64,000 bases of DNA from NCBI GenBank assembly GCA_900753715.1, contig CAAEAE010000190.1, positions 16,104 to 80,103 on the forward strand, written 5' to 3'. The notes under the pieces are model-generated. The model made no database searches and was not told where the DNA came from. It saw only the letters and a list, made by a program, of their open reading frames with translations. The position numbers were made by a program, and so were the translations under genes. The first letter of the stretch is position 1. Every line of letters begins with the position of its first letter. This DNA is from an uncultured Roseburia sp. (lineage in GTDB: Bacteria; Bacillota_A; Clostridia; Lachnospirales; Lachnospiraceae). Of this stretch, positions 1 to 13,620 are shown one piece after another.

Positions 1-5056
<5,056 letters not shown>

Positions 5057-5108
5057 GACGATACAAAAAAATGCGAAAATTATAAAAATTTTTCTTGTAA
5101 AATGCAGA

Positions 5109-5181
5109 CATTTCATGTAATCTATAACGTGAAATGCGAAAAACAACTGTCCGTGTGCGAAAGACATATGCGCACGGGCAG
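5109..5181 (+). other. Two consecutive hairpins upstream of rarA
   Basis: CATTTCATG (5109-5117) pairs with CGTGAAATG (5128-5136), and CTGTCCGTGTGC (5147-5158) pairs with GCGCACGGGCAG (5170-5181) with two G-U pairs. The second stem ends just before the rarA Shine-Dalgarno. There is no U-run, so it is not a standard terminator. It could be a weak terminator or processing signal for lacZ, or a leader structure of rarA. Confidence 0.45.
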
Positions 5182-5202
5182 TCAGCATGGATGGAGTTAC
5201 AC

Positions 5203-6585
5203 ATGGATTTATTTGAATACATGAGAGAACAGAAGAAAGAGACAGAATCGCCGCTTGCGTCAAGGCTTCGCCCGACGACCTTAGAGGAAGTGGTAGGGCA
5301 GCAGCACATTATCGGAAAAGATAAGCTGTTGTACCGTGCCATCAAGGCGGATAAGTTGAGTTCTATTATTCTCTATGGACCGCCCGGAACAGGCAAGACG
5401 ACGCTTGCCCGGGTGATTGCACACACGACAAGTGCGGAGTTTATGCAGATTAATGCGACTTCTGCCGGCAAAAAGGATATGGAAGATGTCATCGCCCAGG
5501 CGAAGAACAACCAGGGAATGTATGGCAGAAAGACCATCCTTTTTATCGATGAGATACACCGCTTCAACAAGGGGCAGCAGGATTACCTTCTTCCCTATGT
5601 GGAGGACGGAACGGTTGTGTTAATCGGGGCAACGACGGAAAATCCTTATTTTGAGGTAAACGGAGCGCTGCTTTCAAGGTCTGTCATCTTTGAACTGCAC
5701 AGTCTTTCCAAAGAAGATATCAAGACTCTTTTACTTCGTGCAGTGCAGGATGAAAAAAAGGGCATGGGAGCTTACCATGCACAGATTGACGGGGATGCTC
5801 TTGAGTTTCTTGCGGATGTGGCAAACGGAGATGCCAGAGCGGCATTGACGGCAATCGAGCTTGGGATTTTGACGACCGACCGCAGTGAGGATGGTATCAT
5901 CCACATCACGCTTGCGGTGGCAGAACAGTGTATTCAGAAACGTGTGGTACGGTATGACAAGACCGGGGACAACCATTATGACACGGTTTCCGCATTTATC
6001 AAGAGTATGCGCGGTTCCGATCCGGATGCAGCGGTTTATTATCTGGCAAGGATGCTCTATGCCGGGGAGGATATCAAATTCATTGCAAGGCGGATTATGA
6101 TTTGTGCTTCCGAAGATGTGAGCAATGCCGACCCGATGGCACTTGTAGTCGCAACGGCGGCGGCACAGGCAGTGGAGCGTATCGGGATGCCGGAGGCGAA
6201 GATTATCCTTTCACAGGCAGTGACCTATGTGGCGAGTGCGCCAAAGAGCAATTCCGCCATCTGCGCAATCGATGAGGCGATGGAAGTGGTGGAGCGCACG
6301 AAGACGGCGCCGATTCCGGCACATTTGCAGGATGCCCACTATAAATCAGCCGGAAAGCTCGGACATGGTGTCGGATATCTGTATGCACACGCATATCCGG
6401 GGCATTATGTAAAACAGCAGTATCTGCCGGACGGGCTGACTGAGGAAGTCTTTTACCGGCCGAGTGACAACGGATATGAGAAGCAGATTCAGGCATACTT
6501 AAACAGAATTAAAAGCGGACAGACGGAAGAATCCGAAACAGGAGACATCCGTTTCCATAAATCAAGTGATATGCAGGAGGAATGA
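5203..6585 (+). CDS. rarA: Replication-associated recombination AAA+ ATPase RarA (MgsA)
   Basis: A 460-residue cytoplasmic clamp-loader-like ATPase that acts at stalled replication forks. Walker A GPPGTGKTT is at residues 59-67, Walker B is LFIDEIHRF and sensor 1 is GATTENP; the C-terminal half has the RarA tetramerisation region (HYKSAGKLGHG, AYPGHYVKQQYLPDG). The frame stays open to 5134, but ATG 5203 gives the conserved N-terminus (MDLFEYMREQ) and has GGAG six bases upstream. Two hairpins lie between the preceding lacZ and this start. The next gene begins 6 bp after the stop, so the two are probably co-transcribed. Length agrees with the family. Confidence 0.94.
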   Translation: MDLFEYMREQKKETESPLASRLRPTTLEEVVGQQHIIGKDKLLYRAIKADKLSSIILYGPPGTGKTTLARVIAHTTSAEFMQINATSAGKKDMEDVIAQAKNNQGMYGRKTILFIDEIHRFNKGQQDYLLPYVEDGTVVLIGATTENPYFEVNGALLSRSVIFELHSLSKEDIKTLLLRAVQDEKKGMGAYHAQIDGDALEFLADVANGDARAALTAIELGILTTDRSEDGIIHITLAVAEQCIQKRVVRYDKTGDNHYDTVSAFIKSMRGSDPDAAVYYLARMLYAGEDIKFIARRIMICASEDVSNADPMALVVATAAAQAVERIGMPEAKIILSQAVTYVASAPKSNSAICAIDEAMEVVERTKTAPIPAHLQDAHYKSAGKLGHGVGYLYAHAYPGHYVKQQYLPDGLTEEVFYRPSDNGYEKQIQAYLNRIKSGQTEESETGDIRFHKSSDMQEE

Positions 6586-6591
6586 AAAAAA

Positions 6592-7878
6592 ATGAAGTCG
6601 TATCAGAAAATGACAAAAGAAGAATTGTTTGCAGAAAAGGAAGCGCTCGAGGCAGAATACAAAAAATACCAGCAGCGAGGTCTGAAATTAGATATGTCCA
6701 GAGGAAAGCCGTCCCAGGAACAGCTTGACCTTTCCATGGGAATGATGGATGTATTATCCTCAAGTGTGGATTTAACCTGTGAGGACGGAACAGACTGCCG
6801 GAATTATGGTGTGCTCGATGGCGTGCCGGAAGCAAAAGTTCTGCTCGGTGATATGATGGAGTGCAGCCCGGAAAACATTATCATTTACGGAAACTCCAGC
6901 TTAAATGTTATGTATGACACGATTTCCCGTTCCATGACACACGGTGTGATGGGAAGTACCCCGTGGTGCAAACTTGACAAGGTAAAATTCTTATGCCCGG
7001 TTCCGGGTTATGACAGACATTTTGCCATCACAGAGTATTTTGGCATTGAGATGATTAATGTTCCGATGCTTCCGACCGGACCGGATATGGATATGGTGGA
7101 GGAGCTTGTGAGCAAGGACGATGCCATCAAGGGAATCTGGTGTGTACCGAAGTATTCCAACCCACAGGGAATTACCTATTCTGATGAGACCGTGCGCCGC
7201 TTTGCAAGATTAAAACCGGCTGCAAAAGATTTCAGAATTTATTGGGATAATGCGTACTGCGTACATCACCTTTATGATATCAACCAGGATCATCTGATTG
7301 AGATTTTAGCAGAGTGTAAGCGTGCCGGAAACCCGGATATGGTTTACAAATTCTGCTCTACCAGCAAAATCAGTTTCCCTGGCTCCGGTGTGGCTGCGAT
7401 TGCAACTTCTGCAAACAACCTGGAAGATATCAAGAAGCAGTTAAAGATTCAGACTATCGGACATGACAAGGTAAACCAGCTCCGTCATGTACGCTACTTT
7501 AAAGATATTCATGGAATTGCAGAGCATATGCGCAAACACGCTGACTCCTTACGTCCGAAATTCGAGATGATTTTAGACACCTTTGACAAAGAGTTAAAAG
7601 AGCTTGAAGTCGGCAGCTGGATTGCACCAAAGGGCGGCTATTTTATCTGCTATGAAGCGCTTGAGGGCTGTGCAAAGAGCATTGTGGCGAAGGCGAAGAA
7701 GGCAGGCGTGGTAATGACTCCGGCAGGAGCGCCGTTCCCATATGGCAAAGACCCGAAAGATTCTGTCATTCGTATCGCACCGTCTTATCCGAGTCTTGAG
7801 GACCTGACAGTTGCAACACAGGTATTTGTAGTGTGCGTAAAACTTGCAAGCATTGAGAAGCTTCTGGAAGAAAAATAA
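6592..7878 (+). CDS. Aspartate aminotransferase, subgroup Ic (PLP-dependent, fold type I)
   Basis: A 428-residue aminotransferase of the class formerly called MocR-like/PF12897, represented by the Corynebacterium glutamicum aspartate aminotransferase; it would interconvert aspartate and oxaloacetate using 2-oxoglutarate. Visible features are the N-terminal LDMSRGKPSQEQLDLS, the substrate motif YSNPQG, the PLP-contacting YWDNAY and the Schiff-base lysine K259 in STSKISFPGSG. AGGAGG ten bases before ATG 6592 overlaps the end of rarA. A strong terminator follows the stop. Function within the family is assigned by remembered similarity; another amino-acid specificity is possible. Confidence 0.85.
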   Translation: MKSYQKMTKEELFAEKEALEAEYKKYQQRGLKLDMSRGKPSQEQLDLSMGMMDVLSSSVDLTCEDGTDCRNYGVLDGVPEAKVLLGDMMECSPENIIIYGNSSLNVMYDTISRSMTHGVMGSTPWCKLDKVKFLCPVPGYDRHFAITEYFGIEMINVPMLPTGPDMDMVEELVSKDDAIKGIWCVPKYSNPQGITYSDETVRRFARLKPAAKDFRIYWDNAYCVHHLYDINQDHLIEILAECKRAGNPDMVYKFCSTSKISFPGSGVAAIATSANNLEDIKKQLKIQTIGHDKVNQLRHVRYFKDIHGIAEHMRKHADSLRPKFEMILDTFDKELKELEVGSWIAPKGGYFICYEALEGCAKSIVAKAKKAGVVMTPAGAPFPYGKDPKDSVIRIAPSYPSLEDLTVATQVFVVCVKLASIEKLLEEK

Positions 7879-7894
7879 AAATTTAGTGCAAAGC

Positions 7895-7934
7895 AAAAGG
7901 CAGTGAAAATGAGATTCATTTTCATTGCCTTTTT
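7895..7934 (+). terminator. Rho-independent terminator after the aminotransferase gene
   Basis: AAAAGGCAGTGAAAATGA pairs with TCATTTTCATTGCCTTTT with one G-T mismatch, ending in a T-run at 7930-7934. It separates the rarA-aminotransferase unit from the sugar isomerase gene, whose ribosome binding site follows at once. Confidence 0.85.
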
Positions 7935-7950
7935 ACAAAGGGGGAGATTT

Positions 7951-8751
7951 ATGAAGATTTCTGTATTTTATGACCATATATTACAGGCGGCAGAGCAGAC
8001 GGGAAAGCCGGTTCCTGCTTTATTAAAAGAGGCAAAAGATGCCGGGATTGCTGCGGTTGAAATCAATATGACGTATCTGAATGAACACGAGGAGACCTAT
8101 GCGCTTTTAAAGGAAGCCGGATTGGATGTGAGCTGTGTCTACGAGTTTTACGAGATGGATTCGAAGGACGAGACGAAGCGGGCGCAATGTCATGTTGCGA
8201 CTGCAAAGCGTGCCGGAGCCGGGAAAATTCTTGTAGTGCCGGGCTTTTTTTCGGACGAGACGAAGGACTATGTGACCTGTATTCAGGATTATGAAAAGAC
8301 GGCTGCATTTCTTTCAGAGAATGAGAAAGCGCTTAAAATGGCAAATGGGCTTAAGGGTATCACCGCAATGGCAAAAGAGCAGGACATTCTGACCGTCATA
8401 GAGGATTTTGACAACATCGATTCACCGATTGCCTGTGTAAACGGGATGAAGTGGTTTTTAGAACAGGTTCCGGATTTGCGGGTGACCTTTGACACGGGAA
8501 ATTTTATCATCCATAAGGAAGATATTTTTATTGCATGGGAAGCACTAAAGGAAAAGGTGGTCCATGTGCACTGCAAGGACCGTGGTACACAGTCGGTTGC
8601 GGTGGGAGACGGTTACATCCCGATGAAGGAGATTCTTGGAAAAATGAAGGAATCCGGTTATAAGGGGTATCTTGCAATCGAGCATTTTGACGCTTCTGAC
8701 CAGGAAACCTGTATCCAAAAATCGGCGCAGTTTTTAAAAAGCAATTTCTAA
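7951..8751 (+). CDS. Sugar phosphate isomerase/epimerase family protein (AP endonuclease 2-like TIM barrel)
   Basis: A 266-residue TIM-barrel protein of the xylose isomerase-like superfamily that includes IolE, IolI and hexulose-phosphate isomerases. Metal-binding side chains of the fold are visible: TVIEDFDN, TFDTGNFI, VHVHCKDRG and YLAIEHFD near the C-terminus. ATG 7951 is used because AAAGGGGGAG lies just upstream; an in-frame ATG at 7903 lies inside the terminator. It is followed 54 bp later by a ThuA-like gene, a pairing often seen in sugar or polyol catabolic loci. The substrate cannot be read from the sequence. Confidence 0.85.
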   Translation: MKISVFYDHILQAAEQTGKPVPALLKEAKDAGIAAVEINMTYLNEHEETYALLKEAGLDVSCVYEFYEMDSKDETKRAQCHVATAKRAGAGKILVVPGFFSDETKDYVTCIQDYEKTAAFLSENEKALKMANGLKGITAMAKEQDILTVIEDFDNIDSPIACVNGMKWFLEQVPDLRVTFDTGNFIIHKEDIFIAWEALKEKVVHVHCKDRGTQSVAVGDGYIPMKEILGKMKESGYKGYLAIEHFDASDQETCIQKSAQFLKSNF

Positions 8752-8805
8752 TAAAAAACAATTTCTGATAGAAAAAAGTCAAAAGAGAAGAGGGGGAGAG
8801 ATGGC

Positions 8806-9510
8806 ATGATAAAAGTAACGGTCTGGAATGAGTTTAAACATGAGAGAGAACTCGAGGAAATAAAGAAAGTATATCCGGAGGGAATCCATAACTGCATCGC
8901 GGGATTTCTCGGAAAGTGTGAGGATATTCAGGTGAGAACGGCAACCTTTGAGATGCCGGAGCATGGTCTGCCGGAGGAAGCATTGGATGATACCGATGTA
9001 CTCATTATCTGGAGTCATGCACTGCAGGATGAATTTTCAGATGAAGTGGCAGAGCGGGTACAGCAGCATGTACTGGCAGGAATGGGATTAATCGCCTTAC
9101 ATTCGGCACATTTTTCCAAGGTTATGAAGCGACTGCTTGGAACATCCATGACACTCAAGTGGAAGCATGGAGAGCAGGAAAAACTCTGGTGTCTGATGCC
9201 GACACATCCGATTGCCACCGGGATTCCCGAAAAGATAGAGATTCCCAAGGAGGAGATGTACGGGGAATACTTTGATATTCCAAAGCCGGACGATGTGATT
9301 TTTGCCGGATGGTTTTCGGGTGGACAAGTATTTAGGAGCGGCTGCACCTTCACGAGAGGACTCGGAAAAATCTTCTATTTTCAGCCGGGGCATGAGGAGT
9401 ATCCGATTTATCAGATGCCGGAGATTCAACAAATTATTACAAACGCCGTACGTTATTGTGCACCGGCGCTTTCAAAGAGAAAGAATTTAACATGTGAAGA
9501 AGTGAAATAA
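8806..9510 (+). CDS. ThuA-like domain protein
   Basis: A 234-residue cytoplasmic protein of the ThuA family, a glutamine-amidotransferase-like (flavodoxin-like) fold linked to trehalose/disaccharide utilisation in rhizobia. Family features include the start KVTVWNEFKHER, the strand DVLIIWSHA, the GLIALHSAHFSK turn, and the late FAGWFSGGQVFRSG and IFYFQPGHEEYP segments. AGGGGGAG precedes ATG 8806; an overlapping ATG at 8801 runs straight into a stop. It probably works with the adjacent isomerase in carbohydrate breakdown. The family match is strong, but the biochemical role of ThuA proteins remains poorly defined. Confidence 0.86.
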   Translation: MIKVTVWNEFKHERELEEIKKVYPEGIHNCIAGFLGKCEDIQVRTATFEMPEHGLPEEALDDTDVLIIWSHALQDEFSDEVAERVQQHVLAGMGLIALHSAHFSKVMKRLLGTSMTLKWKHGEQEKLWCLMPTHPIATGIPEKIEIPKEEMYGEYFDIPKPDDVIFAGWFSGGQVFRSGCTFTRGLGKIFYFQPGHEEYPIYQMPEIQQIITNAVRYCAPALSKRKNLTCEEVK

Positions 9511-9571
9511 AGTAAAAAATGAGTGAGAGGTACTGTGTAACAGCAATTTTTCTCTCCAAGAGCTGCATAAA

Positions 9572-9621
9572 AAATCGCACCACAACGTGATTTTTATCCG
9601 TTGCGGTGCGATTTGCCTTTT
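9572..9621. terminator. Bidirectional terminator between the thuA-like gene and the minus-strand gene
   Basis: AAATCGCACCACAACG (9572-9587) pairs with CGTTGCGGTGCGATTT (9599-9614), with T-rich flanks in both directions. It serves the convergent genes ending at 9510 (+) and 9621 (-). Confidence 0.88.
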
Positions 9622-10265
9622 TATGCATCTGCTTCATTCTGCCATTTTTCAAACTTCTCAAGTACTGCATCGTAGGTGCGCTTGGAGATATCCGGGAGTT
9701 CGTCGCCCCAGCTCTTGGTTGCAGCTTTATAGCCGTCCTTGAAAGCGTTCAAAAGAAGCTCTGCCTTGCTGGTGTCATTTCCGGATAAAGCCTTGGCGAA
9801 ATCAAGAATACGGTCAGAGGTCTGTTCAACACCCCAGTAGCCGTCTTCAGAGATATCTTCTTTCGCCTGTGCAATCTCATCATCGGTGAGCAGGCTGTTT
9901 CCGTTCTCGTCGGTGAAATTACCCTTTGCAAGGAAATGCCAGATGGAATCCGGATCTGAGTCTGAACTTGAGTTTGCGGAAGCGATGACAGCGCCCTGCT
10001 TGGTCATCATCTTCTCAACGAGAGAGCGAAGCTGTGAGGTGCGCTCCTCGGCGTCAGCTTTTAATTTGGCTACTAAATCGGCATTGTAAATCTTCTTTGT
10101 GGTGTCTGTCTTAGTGGTGTCCTGATTGGATTTCTCATAAATGACACCTGTATCATTCTTCTTGTCGGCAGAAGCTGTCGTGTCGGTTCTGGTCTCAGAA
10201 GCCTTCTTTGTCGATTCTGTCGTCTGATAAGATGTGGTCTGATTGTTTACAGCATTAATATCCAT
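9621..10265 (-). CDS. Unknown protein, probable member of the flagellar (sigma-D) regulon
   Basis: A 214-residue protein I do not recognise. The first 60 or so residues are low-complexity and rich in Thr, Ser and Asn (MDINAVNNQTTSYQTTESTK); the rest is predicted mostly helical and acidic, with LTDDEIAQAKEDIS and a C-terminal YDAVLEKFEKWQNEADA. There is no signal peptide or membrane segment. The in-frame codons upstream of ATG 10265 are ignored because GGAGGG lies 5-10 bases before this ATG. Upstream is a good match to a flagellar-type promoter (10336-10363), so I infer a motility-linked role, possibly a flagellum-exported or filament-associated protein. The function is otherwise unknown. Confidence 0.8.
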   Translation of the reverse strand: MDINAVNNQTTSYQTTESTKKASETRTDTTASADKKNDTGVIYEKSNQDTTKTDTTKKIYNADLVAKLKADAEERTSQLRSLVEKMMTKQGAVIASANSSSDSDPDSIWHFLAKGNFTDENGNSLLTDDEIAQAKEDISEDGYWGVEQTSDRILDFAKALSGNDTSKAELLLNAFKDGYKAATKSWGDELPDISKRTYDAVLEKFEKWQNEADA

Positions 10266-10335
10266 AAAAATTCCCTCCATTCCATGGAATCTGAATTGGG
10301 GATGCATCCGTGCAATCCCATAGTTCCTAAGTCTT

Positions 10336-10363
10336 ATATCGGAACTTTGGAAAAAAATGTTTA
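10336..10363 (-). promoter_or_regulatory. Sigma-D (sigma-28) type promoter for the minus-strand unknown gene
   Basis: On the minus strand TAAA (10363-10360) is followed, after 16 bases, by TCCGATAT (10343-10336). The Bacillus sigma-D consensus as I recall it is TAAA-N14-16-GCCGATAT, so this matches 11 of 12 positions. The start codon lies about 65 bases downstream of the expected transcription start. Confidence 0.6.
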
Positions 10364-10370
10364 GATGGAA

Positions 10371-10399
10371 TTGACCTTTTTTGCCTGAAATGGTAAGAT
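10371..10399 (+). promoter_or_regulatory. Promoter for ispE (sigma-A type, extended -10)
   Basis: TTGACC (10371-10376), 17-base spacer, TAAGAT (10394-10399) preceded by TGG. It is divergent from, and almost abuts, the minus-strand sigma-D-type promoter. Confidence 0.65.
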
Positions 10400-10450
10400 A
10401 ATAGTAGGATTGTATACAAAAAACATCAAAAATACATGGAGACACAGAAA

Positions 10451-11323
10451 ATGAAAGATATTTCCGTGAAAGCTCTGGCGAAGATTAATCTGGGGCTTGA
10501 TGTAGTACGAAGACGTGAGGACGGATACCATGAGGTCCGGATGGTAATGCAGACAATTCACCTGTTTGACCGGCTCGAGATGGCAAAAAATTCTTCCGGA
10601 GAGATTTCAATTACAACAAATCTTTCGTTTTTGCCGACAAACCGGAATAATCTGATATACCGTGCGGCAGAACTTCTGAGAGAGGAATTTCAGATTAAAG
10701 ACGGACTTACCATTAACCTTCATAAGCACATTCCGGTTGCGGCAGGCATGGCAGGCGGAAGCACAGATGCAGCAGCCGTTTTATATGGCATGAACCGGAT
10801 GTTTGATCTGGGATTAAAACGGGAAGAACTGATGGAACGGGGCGTTAAGATTGGCGCAGATGTTCCGTACTGCATTATGCGGGGAACCGCACTTGCGGAG
10901 GGAATCGGAGAGAAGCTTACCGCACTTCCACCGATGGTGAAATGTCCGGTACTGATTGCAAAGCCGCAGATTAGCGTTTCGACCAAGTTTGTCTACGAGA
11001 ATCTCAGACTGAATGATAAGACCGTGCACCCGGATATTGATGCACTTGTGGAAAATATCAGAAAGAAAGATTTAAATGCTGTGGCGTCTGAGATGGGAAA
11101 TGTGCTTGAGACGGTGACAATTCCGAATTATCCGGTCATTGCGCAGATAAAAGAGCATATGTTAGAGCAGGGAGCTGTCGGTGCAATGATGAGCGGAAGC
11201 GGTCCTACCGTGTTCGGACTTTTTGAGGACGGAGATACCGCTGTGGCTGCATATGAGAAGATGAAAGAGTCGGGACTTGCCAAACAGGTATATCTGACCA
11301 GTATTTATAACAATGCACGATAA
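10451..11323 (+). CDS. ispE: 4-diphosphocytidyl-2-C-methyl-D-erythritol kinase IspE
   Basis: A 290-residue GHMP-family kinase that phosphorylates CDP-methylerythritol in the MEP isoprenoid pathway. Family signatures are present: KALAKINLGLDV at the N-terminus, the ATP loop PVAAGMAGGSTDAAAVL, and the C-terminal MMSGSGPTVFGLF. An in-frame ATG at 10436 exists, but ATG 10451 has GGAG nine bases before it, which decides the start. The GntR regulator follows after 20 bp. Length is as expected. Confidence 0.95.
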   Translation: MKDISVKALAKINLGLDVVRRREDGYHEVRMVMQTIHLFDRLEMAKNSSGEISITTNLSFLPTNRNNLIYRAAELLREEFQIKDGLTINLHKHIPVAAGMAGGSTDAAAVLYGMNRMFDLGLKREELMERGVKIGADVPYCIMRGTALAEGIGEKLTALPPMVKCPVLIAKPQISVSTKFVYENLRLNDKTVHPDIDALVENIRKKDLNAVASEMGNVLETVTIPNYPVIAQIKEHMLEQGAVGAMMSGSGPTVFGLFEDGDTAVAAYEKMKESGLAKQVYLTSIYNNAR

Positions 11324-11343
11324 GAATTGAAAGGGAGAAGAAA

Positions 11344-12018
11344 ATGACAGAAGATTTGACACTGAACATGAATGCCTATCTTCCGTTGCGGGATGTTGTA
11401 TTTAATACTTTGAGGGAGGCAATTTTAAAAGGGGAATTACAGCCGGGCGAGAGGCTGATGGAGTTACAGCTTGCGTCCAAGCTTGGAGTCAGCCGTACGC
11501 CGATTCGTGAGGCAATCCGTATGTTAGAGCAGGAAGGCTTAGCGGTAACTGTGCCGAGAAAAGGTGCCGAGGTTGCCAAAATGACCGAGAAGGATATGGA
11601 GGATGTCTTACAGGTGCGGGAGGCACTTGATGAACTTGCAGCGTCCATTGCCTGTGAGCTGATGACGAAGGAAGAATTAGAGGAACTGCGCGGCGCAATG
11701 CGCGAGTTTGAACTGTCGACAAAGACAAAAGAAATCAAACGCATTGCCCAGGCGGACGTGGACTTCCACGACATCATTTACCGCTCGACGGATAATCCGA
11801 AACTTGTCAGCCTCTTAAATAACCTGCGGGAGCAGATGTACCGCTACCGCGTGGAATATCTGAAAGATGAAAAGAATTACCCGATTTTGATGAGCGAACA
11901 CAGTGAGATTGTGGAGGGATTGCAGAATAAAGACAAGGCGCGTGTGACCGCCGCAATGCACAAACATGTCAAAAATCAGGTAGTAGCGGTCAAGGAAATT
12001 ATCAGAGAGCAGGAATAG
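11344..12018 (+). CDS. GntR family transcriptional regulator, FadR/FCD subfamily
   Basis: A 224-residue DNA-binding regulator. Residues 10-75 form the GntR winged helix (LREAILKGELQPGERL, SKLGVSRTPIREAIRMLEQEG) and residues 85-215 an FCD ligand-binding domain with DFHDIIYRSTDNP and a late SEHSEIVEGL histidine, suggesting a metal-dependent small-acid effector site. AAGGGAG lies eight bases before the ATG. It follows ispE closely and ends at a strong terminator, so it may be co-transcribed with ispE although a direct regulatory link is unlikely. The effector and targets are not readable. Confidence 0.92.
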   Translation: MTEDLTLNMNAYLPLRDVVFNTLREAILKGELQPGERLMELQLASKLGVSRTPIREAIRMLEQEGLAVTVPRKGAEVAKMTEKDMEDVLQVREALDELAASIACELMTKEELEELRGAMREFELSTKTKEIKRIAQADVDFHDIIYRSTDNPKLVSLLNNLREQMYRYRVEYLKDEKNYPILMSEHSEIVEGLQNKDKARVTAAMHKHVKNQVVAVKEIIREQE

Positions 12019-12056
12019 ATTTTTACAAAAACGGAAATAAATAAGGAACAGAAATC

Positions 12057-12090
12057 AAAAAAGGATAAGCAGTGATGCTTATCCTTTTTT
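12057..12090 (+). terminator. Rho-independent terminator after the GntR gene
   Basis: AAAAAAGGATAAGCA (12057-12071) pairs perfectly with TGCTTATCCTTTTTT (12076-12090) around a four-base loop, followed by the gerA operon. Confidence 0.92.
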
Positions 12091-12123
12091 GATGTGAAAG
12101 CAAGCGGGAAACGGAGAAAAGAA

Positions 12124-13620
12124 ATGCAGGAGAAGACACCGGTTACACGAACACTCGAAGAAAACATTGCGCATATGGAAGAACTGTTTGCCGTGTGTGA
12201 TGACATCAAGAAGAAAAAGTTCTGTCTGGGAAAATGCATGGATGTGCCGTGCTATCTGACTTTTATTGAAGTTTCGGTGGACATGGGAACCTCAAGCCTT
12301 GGGGAGCTGCTCAGGTATTTTAACACGTTAGAGCGGGATAAAATCTACGAGGCACTCGAAAAAAATGCGCTCGGTGTATCGGATGCAACTTATTTTGAGA
12401 GTATCGAGGAAGCAGCGGACGGACTGTTGACCGGAGAGTGCATCCTGTTTGTGGAAGGGTTTGACAAGGCAGTGAAAATCCCGGATGACGGCTATCCTTC
12501 TATGGGAATCAACGAGGCAGTGTCGGAGAAGGTCATCCGTGGTTCGAGCGAAGGATTTTCCGATTCGGTAAAGCAGAATGCGGCGCTGATACGAAAAAGA
12601 ATCCGTTCTCCAAAGGTGAAAGTGAAGGAAATTAAGGCGGGCGTGCGTTCTAAGACAAATGTCTACCTTGTTTATATGGAGGACTTGATTTATCCACAGG
12701 TGCTCACGGAGATAGAGAGACGGCTTTCAGATTTTGAGGTGGACGGGGTCTTAGACAGCGGCGTGTTAGAGCAGCTTGCGGAAGAAAAATGGTATTCGCC
12801 GTTTCCGCAGTTTCAGACGACGGAGCGTCCCGACCGTGCGGCAATGTCGGTGCTTGAGGGGCGGATTATTCTGTTGTCGGACAACTCTCCGGTGGGACTG
12901 ATTCTGCCGACCGATTATAACTCCTTTATCAGGACAAGCGATGATTATTACAACCGCTGGGAGGTTGCGAGTTTTGCAAGAATTCTCCGGTATGTGGCAT
13001 CCTTTTTTGCGATGACATTGCCGGGATTATATTTGGCGGTCACGAATTTCCACACGCAGATTCTGCCGACGTCTCTGATGCTTTCCTTTGCGGAGGCGAG
13101 GGCAGGCGTGCCGTTTCCAGCGGTGGTTGAGGTACTTATCATGGAATTATCCTTTGAGCTCTTACGGGAGGCGGGAGTGCGGCTGCCCGGCGCGATGGGA
13201 AATACGATTGGAATCGTGGGAGGCTTAATCATCGGACAGGCGGCGGTGGAGGCAAATCTGGTGAGCTCGATGGTGGTCATTTTGATATCATTTACAGCGC
13301 TATGTTCCTTTGCAATTCCAAATGAGGAATTTGCATCGGCATTCCGCCTGCTAAAGTTCTTCTTTATCGCGGTCTGCGCATGGCTTGGATTCTTTGGACT
13401 TTTGGCAGGACTTTTGTTTGTGCTGCTTCATCTTTCCCACTTAAAGAGCTTCGGCATCCCTTATATGATGCCGTTTGTAGGCGCAGATGTGACGGATTAT
13501 GAGGATGAGCGGGACTTTTTGTGGCGGCTTCCGATGCGGGAATTAAAAAAACGTCCCATTTATGCCAGACGGGATAAGCGCATCAGGCTGCGATTCTTTG
13601 GGGAAAGGAAGAAAAAATAA
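12124..13620 (+). CDS. gerAA: Spore germination protein, GerAA family
   Basis: A 498-residue A-subunit of a germinant receptor of the inner spore membrane. The N-terminal 270 residues are the soluble ligand-sensing part (VEGFDKAVKIP, SSEGFSDSVKQNAALIRKRI, typical of the family); the C-terminal half carries several membrane helices (from about residue 285) and the conserved FRAPR-like basic tail region. ATG 12124 follows GGAG by seven bases; a GTG at 12094 in frame lies in the terminator tail. It overlaps the B-subunit gene by one base (TAATG), so the three subunits are translated together. It is expected to be expressed in the forespore. Confidence 0.93.
   Translation: MQEKTPVTRTLEENIAHMEELFAVCDDIKKKKFCLGKCMDVPCYLTFIEVSVDMGTSSLGELLRYFNTLERDKIYEALEKNALGVSDATYFESIEEAADGLLTGECILFVEGFDKAVKIPDDGYPSMGINEAVSEKVIRGSSEGFSDSVKQNAALIRKRIRSPKVKVKEIKAGVRSKTNVYLVYMEDLIYPQVLTEIERRLSDFEVDGVLDSGVLEQLAEEKWYSPFPQFQTTERPDRAAMSVLEGRIILLSDNSPVGLILPTDYNSFIRTSDDYYNRWEVASFARILRYVASFFAMTLPGLYLAVTNFHTQILPTSLMLSFAEARAGVPFPAVVEVLIMELSFELLREAGVRLPGAMGNTIGIVGGLIIGQAAVEANLVSSMVVILISFTALCSFAIPNEEFASAFRLLKFFFIAVCAWLGFFGLLAGLLFVLLHLSHLKSFGIPYMMPFVGADVTDYEDERDFLWRLPMRELKKRPIYARRDKRIRLRFFGERKKK

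Noticed and set aside
8751..8805. Short direct repeat CAATTTCTRATA after the sugar isomerase gene
   Set aside because: Only two imperfect copies of about 12 bases in AT-rich sequence; likely chance or a tiny duplication.
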